This document shows positions 25,767 through 34,740 of a DNA stretch of 46,635 nucleotides, piece by piece. Origin of the DNA: a virus; IMG/VR virus record IMGVR_UViG_3300023108_000048, positions 1-46,635 of that record. One strand, given 5' to 3'. The notes below the pieces were generated by a model. The model ran no database searches, was not told the origin of the DNA, and was given only the letters and a program-made list of their open reading frames with translations. Numbering within the stretch: position 1 is the first letter of the stretch; the number at the start of each line of letters is the position of its first letter. Both the position numbers and the translations under genes were made by a program.

Positions 25767-26047
25767 TTGCGCTCCTGTTGTTGAATTAGTGCTTCCAGAT
25801 ACCATCTGGCTTTCTTTAGGTCCTCTACGCCATTCTTGTATCGCCATCTGTGTAGGTACTTAGCTACATTCCCACGGTAGTAGCCTATTAGTTCGTCGTC
25901 GTTTAGGAAGTCCTTGATGTACTCAATGCACTCAATACTACCTTGACCATAGTGTGCGGGTTTGTTTACGTTGTCACGTTCCATAGATCGTTGTCTTTCC
26001 TCTATTGTCATAGGTGTTATCACAGGTGCTTCGTGCCAGTTACTCAT
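25763..26047 (-). CDS. DUF3310 protein
   Basis: This 94-residue protein has the DUF3310 signature DNVNKPAHYGQGSIECIEYI followed by GYYRGNVAKYLHRWRYKNG and DLKKARWYL. T7 gp1.7, a nucleotide kinase, contains this domain; its separate role is not clear. It overlaps phoH (ATGA). Confidence 0.85.
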   Translation of the reverse strand: MSNWHEAPVITPMTIEERQRSMERDNVNKPAHYGQGSIECIEYIKDFLNDDELIGYYRGNVAKYLHRWRYKNGVEDLKKARWYLEALIQQQERK

Positions 26048-26763
26048 AGGTTCTCCTTCATAAAGACCTTAACCCACTGTGCGCAGATGTCAGAACGTAT
26101 AATGTCCTCGACACCAAACTCAATGATGGGTACAGGCAGTAGATGCTTTTTAGCTAGATGTATTACCTTAGACAAACCATCTGACTCTTTTAAGTCAGAC
26201 TGTTGCGAATCACCATTAAGCACAATAGTAGTACCTTCTCCCACCCTTGTCAACAACATTTTCAATTCATGTGTTGTTATGTTCTGTGATTCATCTACAA
26301 TCACAAAGGCATTATCGAAGCTACGCCCACGCATGAGTGCAAGAGGTGCCATTTCAATGTTACCATTCTTGATCCCTGTTTCCACAGCACCCTTGCCTAA
26401 ATGCTTTTCCAGTACGTCTAACACAGGCAATGCCCAAGGCTTAGTCTTTTCCTCTAGGTCACCTTTGAGATAGCCAAGTTCTTTACCTACGGCAACGTGA
26501 GGTCTTGTGATAACGATCTTATCAATTTCTTTCGTCGTGTAGAGGTCGGCAGCATAAGTAGCAGTAACATACGTTTTCCCAGTCCCAGCAGGGCCAAGGA
26601 TAAAGACTTGAGAACTTTCCTTGAGTGCATCCAACAATTCCTTTTGTTTATCTGTACGTGGTACAATCCCAGAGGTTTTCTTCTGGGTTGCACCTTTGTA
26701 ATTTGTTTTTCGTCGGGTCTTTCTTGGCTTCACAGGGAAGTCTGTCACGTTGTCATCATCCAT
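26044..26763 (-). CDS. phoH: PhoH-like ATPase
   Basis: This 239-residue protein is a PhoH-family P-loop ATPase: Walker A GPAGTGKT near residue 57, TRPHVAVGKELGYLKGDLEEK, Walker B VIVDESQN and LNGDSQQSD. PhoH is one of the most common host-derived auxiliary genes in marine phages, often in the early region; its role in infection is uncertain (RNA or phosphate metabolism). It overlaps the downstream DUF3310 gene by four bases. Confidence 0.9.
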   Translation of the reverse strand: MDDDNVTDFPVKPRKTRRKTNYKGATQKKTSGIVPRTDKQKELLDALKESSQVFILGPAGTGKTYVTATYAADLYTTKEIDKIVITRPHVAVGKELGYLKGDLEEKTKPWALPVLDVLEKHLGKGAVETGIKNGNIEMAPLALMRGRSFDNAFVIVDESQNITTHELKMLLTRVGEGTTIVLNGDSQQSDLKESDGLSKVIHLAKKHLLPVPIIEFGVEDIIRSDICAQWVKVFMKENL

Positions 26764-27205
26764 CTATCTCAACCAGTTCTGCGGAAGTATACGGTATGTG
26801 AAAGAATAGTTCACCCTTACGGATGTACCTACCCTTTGCTGTACCAAGACTCTCTTTCGTTAGCAATGTGTCTTTGATACGCCATGCTTGCTTCATGTCC
26901 TTGCGGAACACGTAGAAGTTAAGAACACCGTTCTCTGACCCATGCTTATCTAGGAGCCTCTGTTTTCGCTCAGGAATGCGTATTTCTGACCAGTGGGTAG
27001 GCCAGTCACCATCCCATGCTACCTTAACCTCTGCCTCGTTAAAATAGGTGTAGCCACCCTTCTGTGAGACAACATCAACGTAGTAGTTCTCTTCTGTGTT
27101 TACTATTGTGTGACCCTTCTTCTTTAGTAGGGACACCAATGCGTTCTTAGCAGGTTCGTCATACGCCTCATACAAGGCACGACTAAATCTCTTTCGGGTT
27201 GTCAT
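26756..27205 (-). CDS. Putative nuclease-like protein
   Basis: This 149-residue protein has YYVDVVSQKGG and NEAEVKVAWDGDW, a D...E-x-K arrangement that recalls PD-(D/E)XK nucleases, followed by HWSEIRIPERKQRLL. The match is only to the catalytic core pattern, so nuclease function is tentative. It lies between glutaredoxin and phoH genes. Confidence 0.5.
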   Translation of the reverse strand: MTTRKRFSRALYEAYDEPAKNALVSLLKKKGHTIVNTEENYYVDVVSQKGGYTYFNEAEVKVAWDGDWPTHWSEIRIPERKQRLLDKHGSENGVLNFYVFRKDMKQAWRIKDTLLTKESLGTAKGRYIRKGELFFHIPYTSAELVEIDG

Positions 27206-27422
27206 CTAGGTACTCTTTCAATTCTGTAAACCCACCTATATGCTCACCTTTAGAGGTCCATATCTGAGGTACAGTCTTTATGTCTGCTTTCTTAAACAAG
27301 TCTAGTATCCATTTGCTTTCCTCTAGGGAGTAGTGACTAACACTACCCCCAGTGGCATTTATAAGATGTTTAGCCATGTTACAATATGTGCAGTTACGTC
27401 TGCTTACCATCACGTACATCAT
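27183..27422 (-). CDS. Glutaredoxin
   Basis: This 79-residue protein is a glutaredoxin: dithiol site CTYC at residues 11-14 and the TVPQIW cis-Pro motif near 55, then GGFTELKEYL. It directly follows the ribonucleotide reductase gene with an ATGA overlap and most likely reduces that enzyme's C-terminal cysteines. Confidence 0.9.
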   Translation of the reverse strand: MMYVMVSRRNCTYCNMAKHLINATGGSVSHYSLEESKWILDLFKKADIKTVPQIWTSKGEHIGGFTELKEYLDDNPKEI

Positions 27423-29317
27423 GTTAAATCTACAATCTCACAGCTATCCCCAGAACATGCCATAGTCTGCATACCTGCGGTGTTGTCCTCTTTCTCGTAG
27501 TCTGACAGTTTAGACCAGTCAATGTCTGTAGGCATTACCGACAACAACATCTCATAGTCTGATTTTTCACAGTCCTGATAAGGTGCCTGTTGATACGTAT
27601 GGTCAGAGTGTGGCAAGAATGATACACCTGACATTTCGTCAAAGTGCTTGTACACAAACGCACCCACTTCAATCCACTCATCGTCACGAACTGAGACAGT
27701 CACTGATGGTTTATGCTCACACCACGCACGTTGATACGTTAGCCATGTCTCTAGTTGTTCAATGGCTGACATATCGTTACGTGTTACCGCACCTGCTGGA
27801 GCTTTCTGTGGGAAGCTAAAAACTGTTGTTGTGTCGGGCTTCATCACACAAGGCTCATTAGGTACACCTTGATCAATCAAGAATTGTGTAAGTGGGTCTT
27901 TATTGTCTCCACGCACCGTGCGGATGTAATAAGGGCTGTGACGAGCGTGTATCCCACTAGCAGAATCAACAAGTTGGGAGACAGTGCCACTAGGTTTGAC
28001 ACAAGTGATAGCAGCAGAAACAGGGATATTAAGACGTTCAGCCCATTCAGCATTAGTAGAGATAGCGACATTTTTTAGATGCTCCAAAGTTTTAGCCAAG
28101 CCAGCATTAGCACTGGTCATTAGCGGGTTGTCCATGATGCCTGTAAGGCTAACACCTAGCAGACGCTCTTCTTCCGTATTTACCTGCCAGTCTTTGGACA
28201 AGTATGGGAACTTTGTATAGGTAGACTGGATCGTACCTAGAATTGTTGCTTGTCGAACCTTACGCTCAAGGTCCTCTACCGAATCAGTTGCACGTACTAC
28301 AACTTCTGTCAAGTTGCAAAACTGCGCTGATCTCAAAATTATTTCTGAACATGGATTCGTGCCAAAGTTGTGTTCTGGATCACGTCTACCATTTTTAGAT
28401 GCTTGCTTTTGTGATGCTACACGGTTGAAGATACCACGTTCACCTGACTTACTCTCAATCAATGCTGTCCATTCACGCATGAATGTCTCTGCATCTGGCT
28501 TATCTGTGTAAGCTACAGAGTTATTAGCCAAGGCACGATGTCCGTAGTTTTCCCACCACTGTCCTGACTTAGCATGACGCATACGATCATCAGACAGGTT
28601 AGACAATGAGATCATAGCAGAGCGACGAACACCACCAACCACAACGATTTCACCAATCTTACACATGATGTCGTGACATTCGATTGACGACAGTTTGCGA
28701 CCTTTTGCGACCAAGAACTTGTCGATAGTAAAGTTGAACAGATCAACCAAAGGTGCTGGACCAGATGCCCGACCACCAAAGGTCTTTAGTCGTGCGCCAG
28801 CAGGGCGTACTTTGGATACATCCCACTGTGGAATCTCACCTGACCACAACAATGCTAGAAGCTGACGATAGGCTTTAGCCCAACCTTCTTTACTGTCCTT
28901 AACTACGATTGTCGTATCAGACTTGAATAGTTTCTCTGGCACCTCTGGTAGGTTCTGGATGTACTGACGTTCAACACTGAACCCTACCCCTGTACCACAC
29001 AACAGGATAAACATAGCCTCGTCAAAGCGTTTAGGCTTGTCTACTGCTACGTATGAACAGTTATACATACACGTATTGTCACGTGCTGATGCTGGACCAG
29101 CAGTCATAACAGATCGCATAGATGGCATAACCTGTAGGTCTAGGATAGCATCACGAATGTCGTTGATGTAACTATCTTCGCCTGTTAGTGGTTTAACGAT
29201 ATTGTCCATATAACGGTCAACTGTTTCTGACCATGACTCACGCTTTTCGCCAGTCCATCGGGCATAACGTGATAGTGCAATAAAGTTTTGATAGGGGGTA
29301 GGGAGCATATTGTTCAT
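27419..29317 (-). CDS. nrdJ: Class II (B12-dependent) ribonucleotide reductase
   Basis: This 632-residue protein is a monomeric adenosylcobalamin-dependent reductase of the Lactobacillus leichmannii RTPR type. Visible features are CMYNCSYVAVDKPKRFDEA, LLCGTGVGFSVE, VVVGGVRRSAMISL, the active-site NPCSEIIL, VKPSGTVSQL, and the C-terminal CX4C pair (ACSGDSCEI). It makes dNTPs aerobically or anaerobically from host B12. Such enzymes are widespread in marine phages of Rhodobacteraceae. Coupled glutaredoxin follows. Confidence 0.93.
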   Translation of the reverse strand: MNNMLPTPYQNFIALSRYARWTGEKRESWSETVDRYMDNIVKPLTGEDSYINDIRDAILDLQVMPSMRSVMTAGPASARDNTCMYNCSYVAVDKPKRFDEAMFILLCGTGVGFSVERQYIQNLPEVPEKLFKSDTTIVVKDSKEGWAKAYRQLLALLWSGEIPQWDVSKVRPAGARLKTFGGRASGPAPLVDLFNFTIDKFLVAKGRKLSSIECHDIMCKIGEIVVVGGVRRSAMISLSNLSDDRMRHAKSGQWWENYGHRALANNSVAYTDKPDAETFMREWTALIESKSGERGIFNRVASQKQASKNGRRDPEHNFGTNPCSEIILRSAQFCNLTEVVVRATDSVEDLERKVRQATILGTIQSTYTKFPYLSKDWQVNTEEERLLGVSLTGIMDNPLMTSANAGLAKTLEHLKNVAISTNAEWAERLNIPVSAAITCVKPSGTVSQLVDSASGIHARHSPYYIRTVRGDNKDPLTQFLIDQGVPNEPCVMKPDTTTVFSFPQKAPAGAVTRNDMSAIEQLETWLTYQRAWCEHKPSVTVSVRDDEWIEVGAFVYKHFDEMSGVSFLPHSDHTYQQAPYQDCEKSDYEMLLSVMPTDIDWSKLSDYEKEDNTAGMQTMACSGDSCEIVDLT

Positions 29318-29502
29318 TCTTGTTCTTTTCCTCGTCCACGCATTGATTTATCTTCACCTAGCCAGACCAATCGGTCAATGTCTGCACGACTGATACCAAT
29401 GTCTGCTAGTTCTCTGTCTGTTAGTCTGTTTAGTTCCTTAATTACACGACGATGTTCACGCCATGTTGCTTGGTAGTTGATCCAACGCCACCACCATTTC
29501 AT
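29314..29502 (-). CDS. DUF1127 small basic protein
   Basis: This 62-residue protein has a Trp/Arg-rich start (MKWWWRW) and the DUF1127 motif LNRLTDRELADIGISRADID. DUF1127 proteins are typical of Alphaproteobacteria, where Arg-rich ones bind RNA or affect phosphate and carbon metabolism. The ATG at 29502 follows AGGTGA; a GTG 12 bases upstream, overlapping the mazG stop, is the alternative. It looks acquired from the host. Confidence 0.8.
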   Translation of the reverse strand: MKWWWRWINYQATWREHRRVIKELNRLTDRELADIGISRADIDRLVWLGEDKSMRGRGKEQE

Positions 29503-29510
29503 TATAGTTT

Positions 29511-29873
29511 TCACCTGTTGTCTCCATTTCCACTGATAACCCCACGTTGTTTGCGATCCTGTAGCTTCTTTAAGTTATTTGCAGCAAGGTCTGACATGCT
29601 AACATTTAGATCACGACATAATGCTGCAATGTACCACAAGCAGTCACCTACCTCGTCAGCAATAGCCTCACGGTCAAACTTACCATCACGTAGTATCTTC
29701 TTGACTTTGTTGGCTACCTCACCAGCCTCTGCTGCTAGTCCTAGTGCAGGGTAGATAACTTGATGTTCATGTTTGTATATGGCAGTTTGTGCGGCTGCTT
29801 TCTGATATACATTCATTTCCATTTCCGTCTGACTGAAATACTCAAACGCTTCTATATCTTCTCTACTGATCAT
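29511..29873 (-). CDS. mazG: MazG-like nucleotide pyrophosphohydrolase
   Basis: This 120-residue protein has the MazG core: PALGLAAEAGEVANKVKK (EAGE), a central DGKFDREAIADEVGDCLWYIAALC (EXXD) and helical C-terminus. It hydrolyses nucleoside triphosphates or (p)ppGpp-like targets; phage MazG is widespread in marine phages. It overlaps the methyltransferase gene by four bases. Confidence 0.85.
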   Translation of the reverse strand: MISREDIEAFEYFSQTEMEMNVYQKAAAQTAIYKHEHQVIYPALGLAAEAGEVANKVKKILRDGKFDREAIADEVGDCLWYIAALCRDLNVSMSDLAANNLKKLQDRKQRGVISGNGDNR

Positions 29874-30412
29874 TCAATCAACCTTCCATAAAACTCTGTC
29901 GGACCTCTGTGATGCTTGTCAAAGAGATACCAACAACAGTTATCCTTACCTGTGTTCTTTGAACCCTCTATCCACTTAACTCTGCCAACACTCACAATCT
30001 TGGCGCAGTAAGTAATAAGCATTGACGATTGTTTTGTGTGCGCCCAATCTGCATCAAATAGTAACCATGTAGGTGCTATATCTATGTAGTGGTCTATGAA
30101 CGCATGTAGAAACTTTCGTTCCCACGGTGGGTTAGTAATGCAGTAGTCTATTTCCGCATTATCAAAGTCTAGTTGTAATGCATCACATTGGTGTATGTCG
30201 TGACGTTGTGGTTCAATGTCTGAGGCAAACATACAATCAGCATGACCATCTGTTAGATGGTATAGATGCTCTATCAACCTACCGTCACCTGCACATGGTT
30301 CTATGTAGTCAAACCCCTCTTGCGGTAAATGGTCTATGAGAGGCTCTACAGCTTCTATAGGTGTAGGATAGTAGTCTCTAGCTACCCTAGCAAAGTCAGA
30401 TCGTTTGCCCAT
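29870..30412 (-). CDS. DNA methyltransferase-like protein (N6-adenine type)
   Basis: This 180-residue protein has a class I methyltransferase fold: SAM motif IEPCAGDGRLIEHL and catalytic NPPW with flanking hydrophobics. The opening YYPTPIEAVEPLI resembles phage adenine methyltransferases. It may protect phage DNA from host restriction or counter CcrM/GANTC-dependent control. Target sequence cannot be told. Confidence 0.72.
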   Translation of the reverse strand: MGKRSDFARVARDYYPTPIEAVEPLIDHLPQEGFDYIEPCAGDGRLIEHLYHLTDGHADCMFASDIEPQRHDIHQCDALQLDFDNAEIDYCITNPPWERKFLHAFIDHYIDIAPTWLLFDADWAHTKQSSMLITYCAKIVSVGRVKWIEGSKNTGKDNCCWYLFDKHHRGPTEFYGRLIE

Positions 30413-30609
30413 CAGTGTACCGTCATTTCTTCTGCCATACCCATATCAACTGTAGCATACTCTGCAAGTGCAATAGCCTCTTCTTCTGACAGGTTGCTAT
30501 CATTCATAGCACGACCAACCAAAAGATACTTAGCTTGGTTTCTGAGGTTTTCAATATTATCCTCTTGCTCAAGCATGTCATAGACTTGGATGTAATCGCT
30601 AAGTGCCAT
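30412..30609 (-). CDS. Small helical protein, unknown
   Basis: This 65-residue protein starts at ATG 30609 (MALSDYIQVYDMLEQED), chosen because it has AGAGGAA upstream and only an 11-base overlap with endonuclease I. It is Glu/Ala/Met-rich and helical. It ends at the start of the methyltransferase gene. No family recognised. Confidence 0.55.
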   Translation of the reverse strand: MALSDYIQVYDMLEQEDNIENLRNQAKYLLVGRAMNDSNLSEEEAIALAEYATVDMGMAEEMTVH

Positions 30610-30994
30610 TAAGCCATTCCTCTGGTATAGATTTATCTGCGTACATAAACCCATGCTTATCGCACCAGTCTGCATACGTGCTTTTAGCACCCTTGTACAG
30701 TTTAGCCCTAGAGTTCTGAAACACAAAGCGTATGTCTAACTTTGGGTGTTGTTCCTTAATTAGCAAATGTTTTTTTCTATCTGCTGTAGTAAACCGTCCC
30801 TTAGTTTCGACTATAATATACCCTTTCTTGAGTATGAAATCTGGGGTATAGGTACGAGTTTCGTGAACGTCATACTTAACTTTGACACTCTCGTACTCAT
30901 ACCCAACCCCCGCTTCGTTTAATTCTTTAGCAACTCTTTCCTCTAAACCAGAACGCCAGCCATGCTTTATTGCCTGTTGTCTGGTGGTTCCCAT
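30599..30994 (-). CDS. Endonuclease I (Holliday junction resolvase, T7 gp3-like)
   Basis: This 131-residue protein matches T7 endonuclease I: RSGLEERVAKEL (Glu18), YTPDF (Asp52), IVETKGRF (Glu63, Lys65), DRKKHLLIKEQHPKLDIRFVF and KGAKSTYADWC. It cleaves branched DNA and degrades host DNA. It overlaps the exonuclease gene by 28 bases. Confidence 0.92.
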   Translation of the reverse strand: MGTTRQQAIKHGWRSGLEERVAKELNEAGVGYEYESVKVKYDVHETRTYTPDFILKKGYIIVETKGRFTTADRKKHLLIKEQHPKLDIRFVFQNSRAKLYKGAKSTYADWCDKHGFMYADKSIPEEWLNGT

Positions 30995-31677
30995 AGTTCT
31001 CCTTCCGTCCTTCGTAGCCAGAGTAATCTAGCGTTTTCTACTACACGGTCTACGTCACCATCGTAGGCTTTTAAGACTGCATCCCAAAGGTCTAGCTCAG
31101 TATCGACACCATCAAGCATCTTATCAGCAGTCTTTGGTCCTACACCCTTTAGGCCAAAAATGTTGTCTACAGAGTCACCTGTCAGTATCTGAGTATAGAA
31201 GAACTTAATTCCCTCGTCGGGGGTTACCTTCTTCATTACATCTTTAACAGGGTTGTAGTGCCAGCATGGAACTTGAAGCATGTCTTTATCTATAGAGACA
31301 ATAGTACAGTCATAGTTTAACCGTGTTGCCTCAATAGCTAAACAATCATCTGCCTCTTGTTCCACACTAACCACTGCATCCCAGTCAGATATCATATAGT
31401 CACGTATGTATTGAAGGTGCGTAGGTTTTTCTCTTTGTGACCTATTTCCCTTGTACGGATGCGACTTTGCAATATCATGTCTGAACTGGTAACCACTACA
31501 AGTTAAGTAAACCTGATACTTTGAAAACTCGTAAGGCAGTTGAGACACACGCTCAATACCCATACGTAACAATGTATCAATGCAGTCTACCGCCTCAGCT
31601 TGTGTACCTTCGTTAGTAGCATAAGCAGCACGGTAAGCGAAAACGTCACCATCTACTAATGCTTTTCCGTAGTCCAT
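30967..31677 (-). CDS. 5'-3' exonuclease (T7 gp6-like)
   Basis: This 236-residue protein is a flap-endonuclease-like exonuclease: LVDGDVFAYRAA, VEQEADDCLAIEATR, SIDKDMLQVP and the helix-hairpin-helix TGDSVDNIFGLKGVGPKTADKM. It removes primers and processes host DNA. It continues the T7-like replication gene group. Confidence 0.9.
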   Translation of the reverse strand: MDYGKALVDGDVFAYRAAYATNEGTQAEAVDCIDTLLRMGIERVSQLPYEFSKYQVYLTCSGYQFRHDIAKSHPYKGNRSQREKPTHLQYIRDYMISDWDAVVSVEQEADDCLAIEATRLNYDCTIVSIDKDMLQVPCWHYNPVKDVMKKVTPDEGIKFFYTQILTGDSVDNIFGLKGVGPKTADKMLDGVDTELDLWDAVLKAYDGDVDRVVENARLLWLRRTEGELWEPPDNRQ

Positions 31678-31877
31678 TAGAAACTAGACCAAGAACATTC
31701 GCCACCCTCTTTGTGCGCACCGATGGACTCCACGTAGGAGTACCCGACTGCGAGGCAAGCATCATGGTATAGATGTAAGAGATCATGTAGGCTATCCACT
31801 TCCTGTCGTTCAATGGTGACGGAGCCTGTAACTCCGTCCTCATCTTTATCCATTACAAAACTGATTTCTACTTGCAT
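31677..31877 (-). CDS. Small conserved phage protein
   Basis: This 66-residue protein has a beta-strand start (MQVEISFVMDKDEDGVTGSV) and a helix (LHDLLHLYHDACLAVGY). It lies between SSB and exonuclease genes, touching both, as small accessory proteins often do in T7-like clusters. No known function. Confidence 0.6.
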   Translation of the reverse strand: MQVEISFVMDKDEDGVTGSVTIERQEVDSLHDLLHLYHDACLAVGYSYVESIGAHKEGGECSWSSF

Positions 31878-32425
31878 TAACCTGCCGCCGCAAAGATCAT
31901 GTCATCTTCTGATGGTTCGCTTGTACGTTCCACCAACTCAGTAACTGCAATACCGTTCAGACGGATTCCATTTCCATCGGAGTATGTCTCGAACTGTACC
32001 TTAGCTTTAGTACCGTTACCCAGTTCACCATCCTCAGTGAAGTCCCACTTACGAACATTGTCACGACCTTGGCGTAGGTCTACAACCTTCACAGGGCCAC
32101 CTAGGTTAGCGTTAGTACCTGTCATTGGGTCTTTCCAGTCCCGAATGTCGTCAGCTACTCCACGCTTGATCTTCATGTATTTACCAATACCGAAATCAGC
32201 GTTACCCTCGTTGATACGAGAGTTACCCATGACTGTAGCCTTGAAGCCATCCATCATAAGTTTGTCGATCTGTTCTTGGTTGGTAAAGTATGCGTTCACT
32301 ACATACTGACCACCTTTGTCAGCAATAGCTTTCTGCCACGCAGGGCCATCTGTGTTTCCCATATCTGCGTTCTCAGGGAAAACTTTTGCGTACTCAAGTA
32401 CCATATCTAGTGTGTATCGTGCCAT
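31877..32425 (-). CDS. Single-stranded DNA-binding protein (T7 gp2.5-like)
   Basis: This 182-residue protein has the layout of gp2.5-like SSBs: an OB-fold region, TNLGGPVKVVDL, a central KWDFTEDGELGNGTKAKVQF and an acidic C-terminus (SEPSEDDMIFAAAG). The ATG at 32425 has AAAGGAA upstream and lies just below the promoter at 32460-32486; a longer in-frame start lies further up. It coats ssDNA and recruits the polymerase and helicase. Confidence 0.75.
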   Translation of the reverse strand: MARYTLDMVLEYAKVFPENADMGNTDGPAWQKAIADKGGQYVVNAYFTNQEQIDKLMMDGFKATVMGNSRINEGNADFGIGKYMKIKRGVADDIRDWKDPMTGTNANLGGPVKVVDLRQGRDNVRKWDFTEDGELGNGTKAKVQFETYSDGNGIRLNGIAVTELVERTSEPSEDDMIFAAAG

Positions 32426-32459
32426 GTGTCGAGTTCCTTTCATCATAGCGGTAATTATA

Positions 32460-32486
32460 TATATAACTTATTTTCGGCATCCACAA
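32460..32486 (-). promoter_or_regulatory. Phage promoter upstream of SSB (motif copy A)
   Basis: Reading the minus strand: TTGTGG (32486-32481), 15 bases, TATATA (32465-32460), with AAGTTATATATA around the second box. It is almost identical to motifs at 36369-36395 (minus) and 43461-43487 (plus). A transcript starting about seven bases below the TATATA would enter the SSB gene after a leader of about 28 bases. Confidence 0.75.
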
Positions 32487-32504
32487 GCGAATACGAAAAA
32501 TATT

Positions 32505-34337
32505 TTAGTGGATATCTGCGTATGTCCTTCCGAACTGTACGTCGATACCAAGGGGTACATTCAACTGCAACTCATCATTAAGTAAATCAATCGCAGCTTC
32601 CATCTTACGTTTTGTTGTTTGCTCTTCTCCTTCTTCTACTAGAACAATAACCTCATCGTGAAACTGACCAATCATTTGCAAGCCTAGTCCTTTGCAATAC
32701 ATCAGCCAACTGTCGAAACAGTAGACACCTGTAGACTGGTTCAAGGTACTAAACCTATCCTTGTCACTTCTAAGAGAGTACCAGAAGCGAGACACAGGAT
32801 TGTAAAGCCACATAGAGCCAAATAAATCTCTTGTACGTGCATCTTTGCTTACCTTCTCAACAGACCAGTTACGTGACCAAAAAGCGTCTAGGAGCGTCTG
32901 TGCTTCGCTCTCAGACATACCAGTGTTTCTGGCTAGGGTTTGCTTACCTACGCCATAAGTCGCACTGTAGTTCACGACCTTGTAGTTCTTACGTAGTGCC
33001 TTTAGGCTGCGTTCCCCTGAGTTATGTTTGTCGATGTCATCTTGTGTAACGACACCTGCGTGTTTGGCAAGGTCAAGATGGGGGTCAAACCCTTCCTTAG
33101 ACATTTCCTCGACGTAATCAGGGTCAAGTGGTTTCATGTAGTGACGCTTGGTTGTATCCTCTAATGAGGTCATATCCGCACCACACAAAGTGTAACCTTC
33201 TGGGCTTGTCAGGCACTCTCTTATTTCTTTACCGTACTGTCGATCAACCGATGGCAAGTTGACACATGGTCGGGCGTGACGAAAGCGGAAGGTGTTAGTG
33301 ATCCCTGCAACAGTAGCTTGCACGTATCCATCGTCCTCTGATTCAAGTAAGCCCTTGATGACTCCAATACGATGAGAAAGAACAGTGAGGCCATCAAGCA
33401 GGTTAATAGCAGGTTCCTGTTCAGCCAGTTCACGAACTGATTGGCAGAGTTCCCCGTCTTTACGTATTTGTTCCAGTTTCCTTGTGGTGCCATCTGCTTC
33501 CCTCATAAACTTAAATGTTCGTGGTTCCCATCCTAACATGAATAACCAATCTTTTACCTGTTGTACAGAACTAGGGTTAGCATGTTCCTCACCAACCTTG
33601 ACTTTCAGGCTCTGGGTACTCGTCGGGACCTTTTCTTGTTTGCAAAGTTCTTCCCACTTTTCCCCTAGTCTTGATAGGCTTCCGTCCTTCTTCTGATAGT
33701 TCTTCGGACGGTGACGCATAGCAGTTAGTACACGTTTTGGCATTGCATCTGCAAGAGCCTCTGTCTTGACTGCTTTTAGTTCTTCCCACTGCTTTAAGTG
33801 GGCCTGTGCTTTGGGTACGTCTAATTTCCATCGTAGCCTCTCTTGCTCTTCTGCACACTGTAGCTTGAATGTCAGGTAGTCAATCAGTCTCCATGCATCC
33901 TCTTGCTCTGGGTACAGCTTGTTTAGTTTACCACGTAAGTCACGCCATAGTCGTGCGTTGATCTTAACGTCCTCATTACAACGGTGGGCATACTCTTCTG
34001 GTGTAAGGGTGTTCCAGTCCTTGATGACTGGCTTAGGTACACCATAGTCAACACCATAACCCTCTAGGCCATGTGACCCACGATCAAAGTTGAGGTACCA
34101 CGACAAAGCAAGTGTATCTACTAGCTTGGCCTTGATATGTACACCTAGCACTTTTTCCACTTGGGGGATGTCAAAGCGAATAATGTTATGACCAATGAGG
34201 ATGTCAGCTTCCTCAAAGAAAATACGCATAGCCTCGTAGTCGTGTGTGTGCTGTACGTTACCGTTGTTGTCCATCCACGACAGAACGTGTATCTTACTGG
34301 CGTTCAGACCATCTGTTTCTATGTCAAATACTGGCAT
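32505..34337 (-). CDS. DNA polymerase I, family A (T7-like)
   Basis: This 610-residue polymerase has an N-terminal 3'-5' exonuclease (FDIETDG with Asp5/Glu7, then IGHNIIRFDIP and EDVKINARLW) and a polymerase domain. Motif A is CGADMTSLED, motif B KVVNYSATYGVGKQ and motif C QFHDEVIVLVE. The residue equivalent to E. coli Pol I Phe762 is Tyr, as in T7. It replicates the phage genome with the helicase-primase and SSB encoded next to it. Confidence 0.93.
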   Translation of the reverse strand: MPVFDIETDGLNASKIHVLSWMDNNGNVQHTHDYEAMRIFFEEADILIGHNIIRFDIPQVEKVLGVHIKAKLVDTLALSWYLNFDRGSHGLEGYGVDYGVPKPVIKDWNTLTPEEYAHRCNEDVKINARLWRDLRGKLNKLYPEQEDAWRLIDYLTFKLQCAEEQERLRWKLDVPKAQAHLKQWEELKAVKTEALADAMPKRVLTAMRHRPKNYQKKDGSLSRLGEKWEELCKQEKVPTSTQSLKVKVGEEHANPSSVQQVKDWLFMLGWEPRTFKFMREADGTTRKLEQIRKDGELCQSVRELAEQEPAINLLDGLTVLSHRIGVIKGLLESEDDGYVQATVAGITNTFRFRHARPCVNLPSVDRQYGKEIRECLTSPEGYTLCGADMTSLEDTTKRHYMKPLDPDYVEEMSKEGFDPHLDLAKHAGVVTQDDIDKHNSGERSLKALRKNYKVVNYSATYGVGKQTLARNTGMSESEAQTLLDAFWSRNWSVEKVSKDARTRDLFGSMWLYNPVSRFWYSLRSDKDRFSTLNQSTGVYCFDSWLMYCKGLGLQMIGQFHDEVIVLVEEGEEQTTKRKMEAAIDLLNDELQLNVPLGIDVQFGRTYADIH

Positions 34338-34740
34338 GTTTATACTCCATTGCTCTTTTTAGATTATCTACACTATCACCTAGTAACCCTAGTCCACGAT
34401 TACAACTGTGGCATAAATAACCCCTTGCTTTTCCTGTTTCATAACAATGATCGAAAGACCAAACGGTTTGGTTTTTACCACCAAACTCTCTTAATTGTTC
34501 TTCATTTCTCATGCATATAGGACATAGGTGACCCTTCGTAGGTTGAGGATAGCTTAATCTAGCCTTCTCTCTAGCTTTGTTTTGCTTACTCTGACACGAC
34601 CTGCAATACCTTAACCTAAAGCTACCACCATTCATAATAGCAAAACTGTCTATGTTCTTATCAAGGCCGCACATTCTGCAAACCCTAGTGTCTCCCTCTT
34701 TTATACTGTACTCTGCCTCGAAAAGAACAAGTTGTGACAT
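34324..34740 (-). CDS. Recombination endonuclease VII-type HNH nuclease
   Basis: This 138-residue protein has an N-terminal Cys4 zinc-finger-like part (CRMCG and CRSCQ) and an endonuclease VII domain with CPICM, WSFDHCYETGKARGYLCHSC and NRGLGLLGD. It cuts branched DNA or nicks as a free-standing endonuclease. It is embedded between polymerase and primase-helicase with 14-base and one-base overlaps. A homing-like origin is possible. Confidence 0.85.
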   Translation of the reverse strand: MSQLVLFEAEYSIKEGDTRVCRMCGLDKNIDSFAIMNGGSFRLRYCRSCQSKQNKAREKARLSYPQPTKGHLCPICMRNEEQLREFGGKNQTVWSFDHCYETGKARGYLCHSCNRGLGLLGDSVDNLKRAMEYKHASI

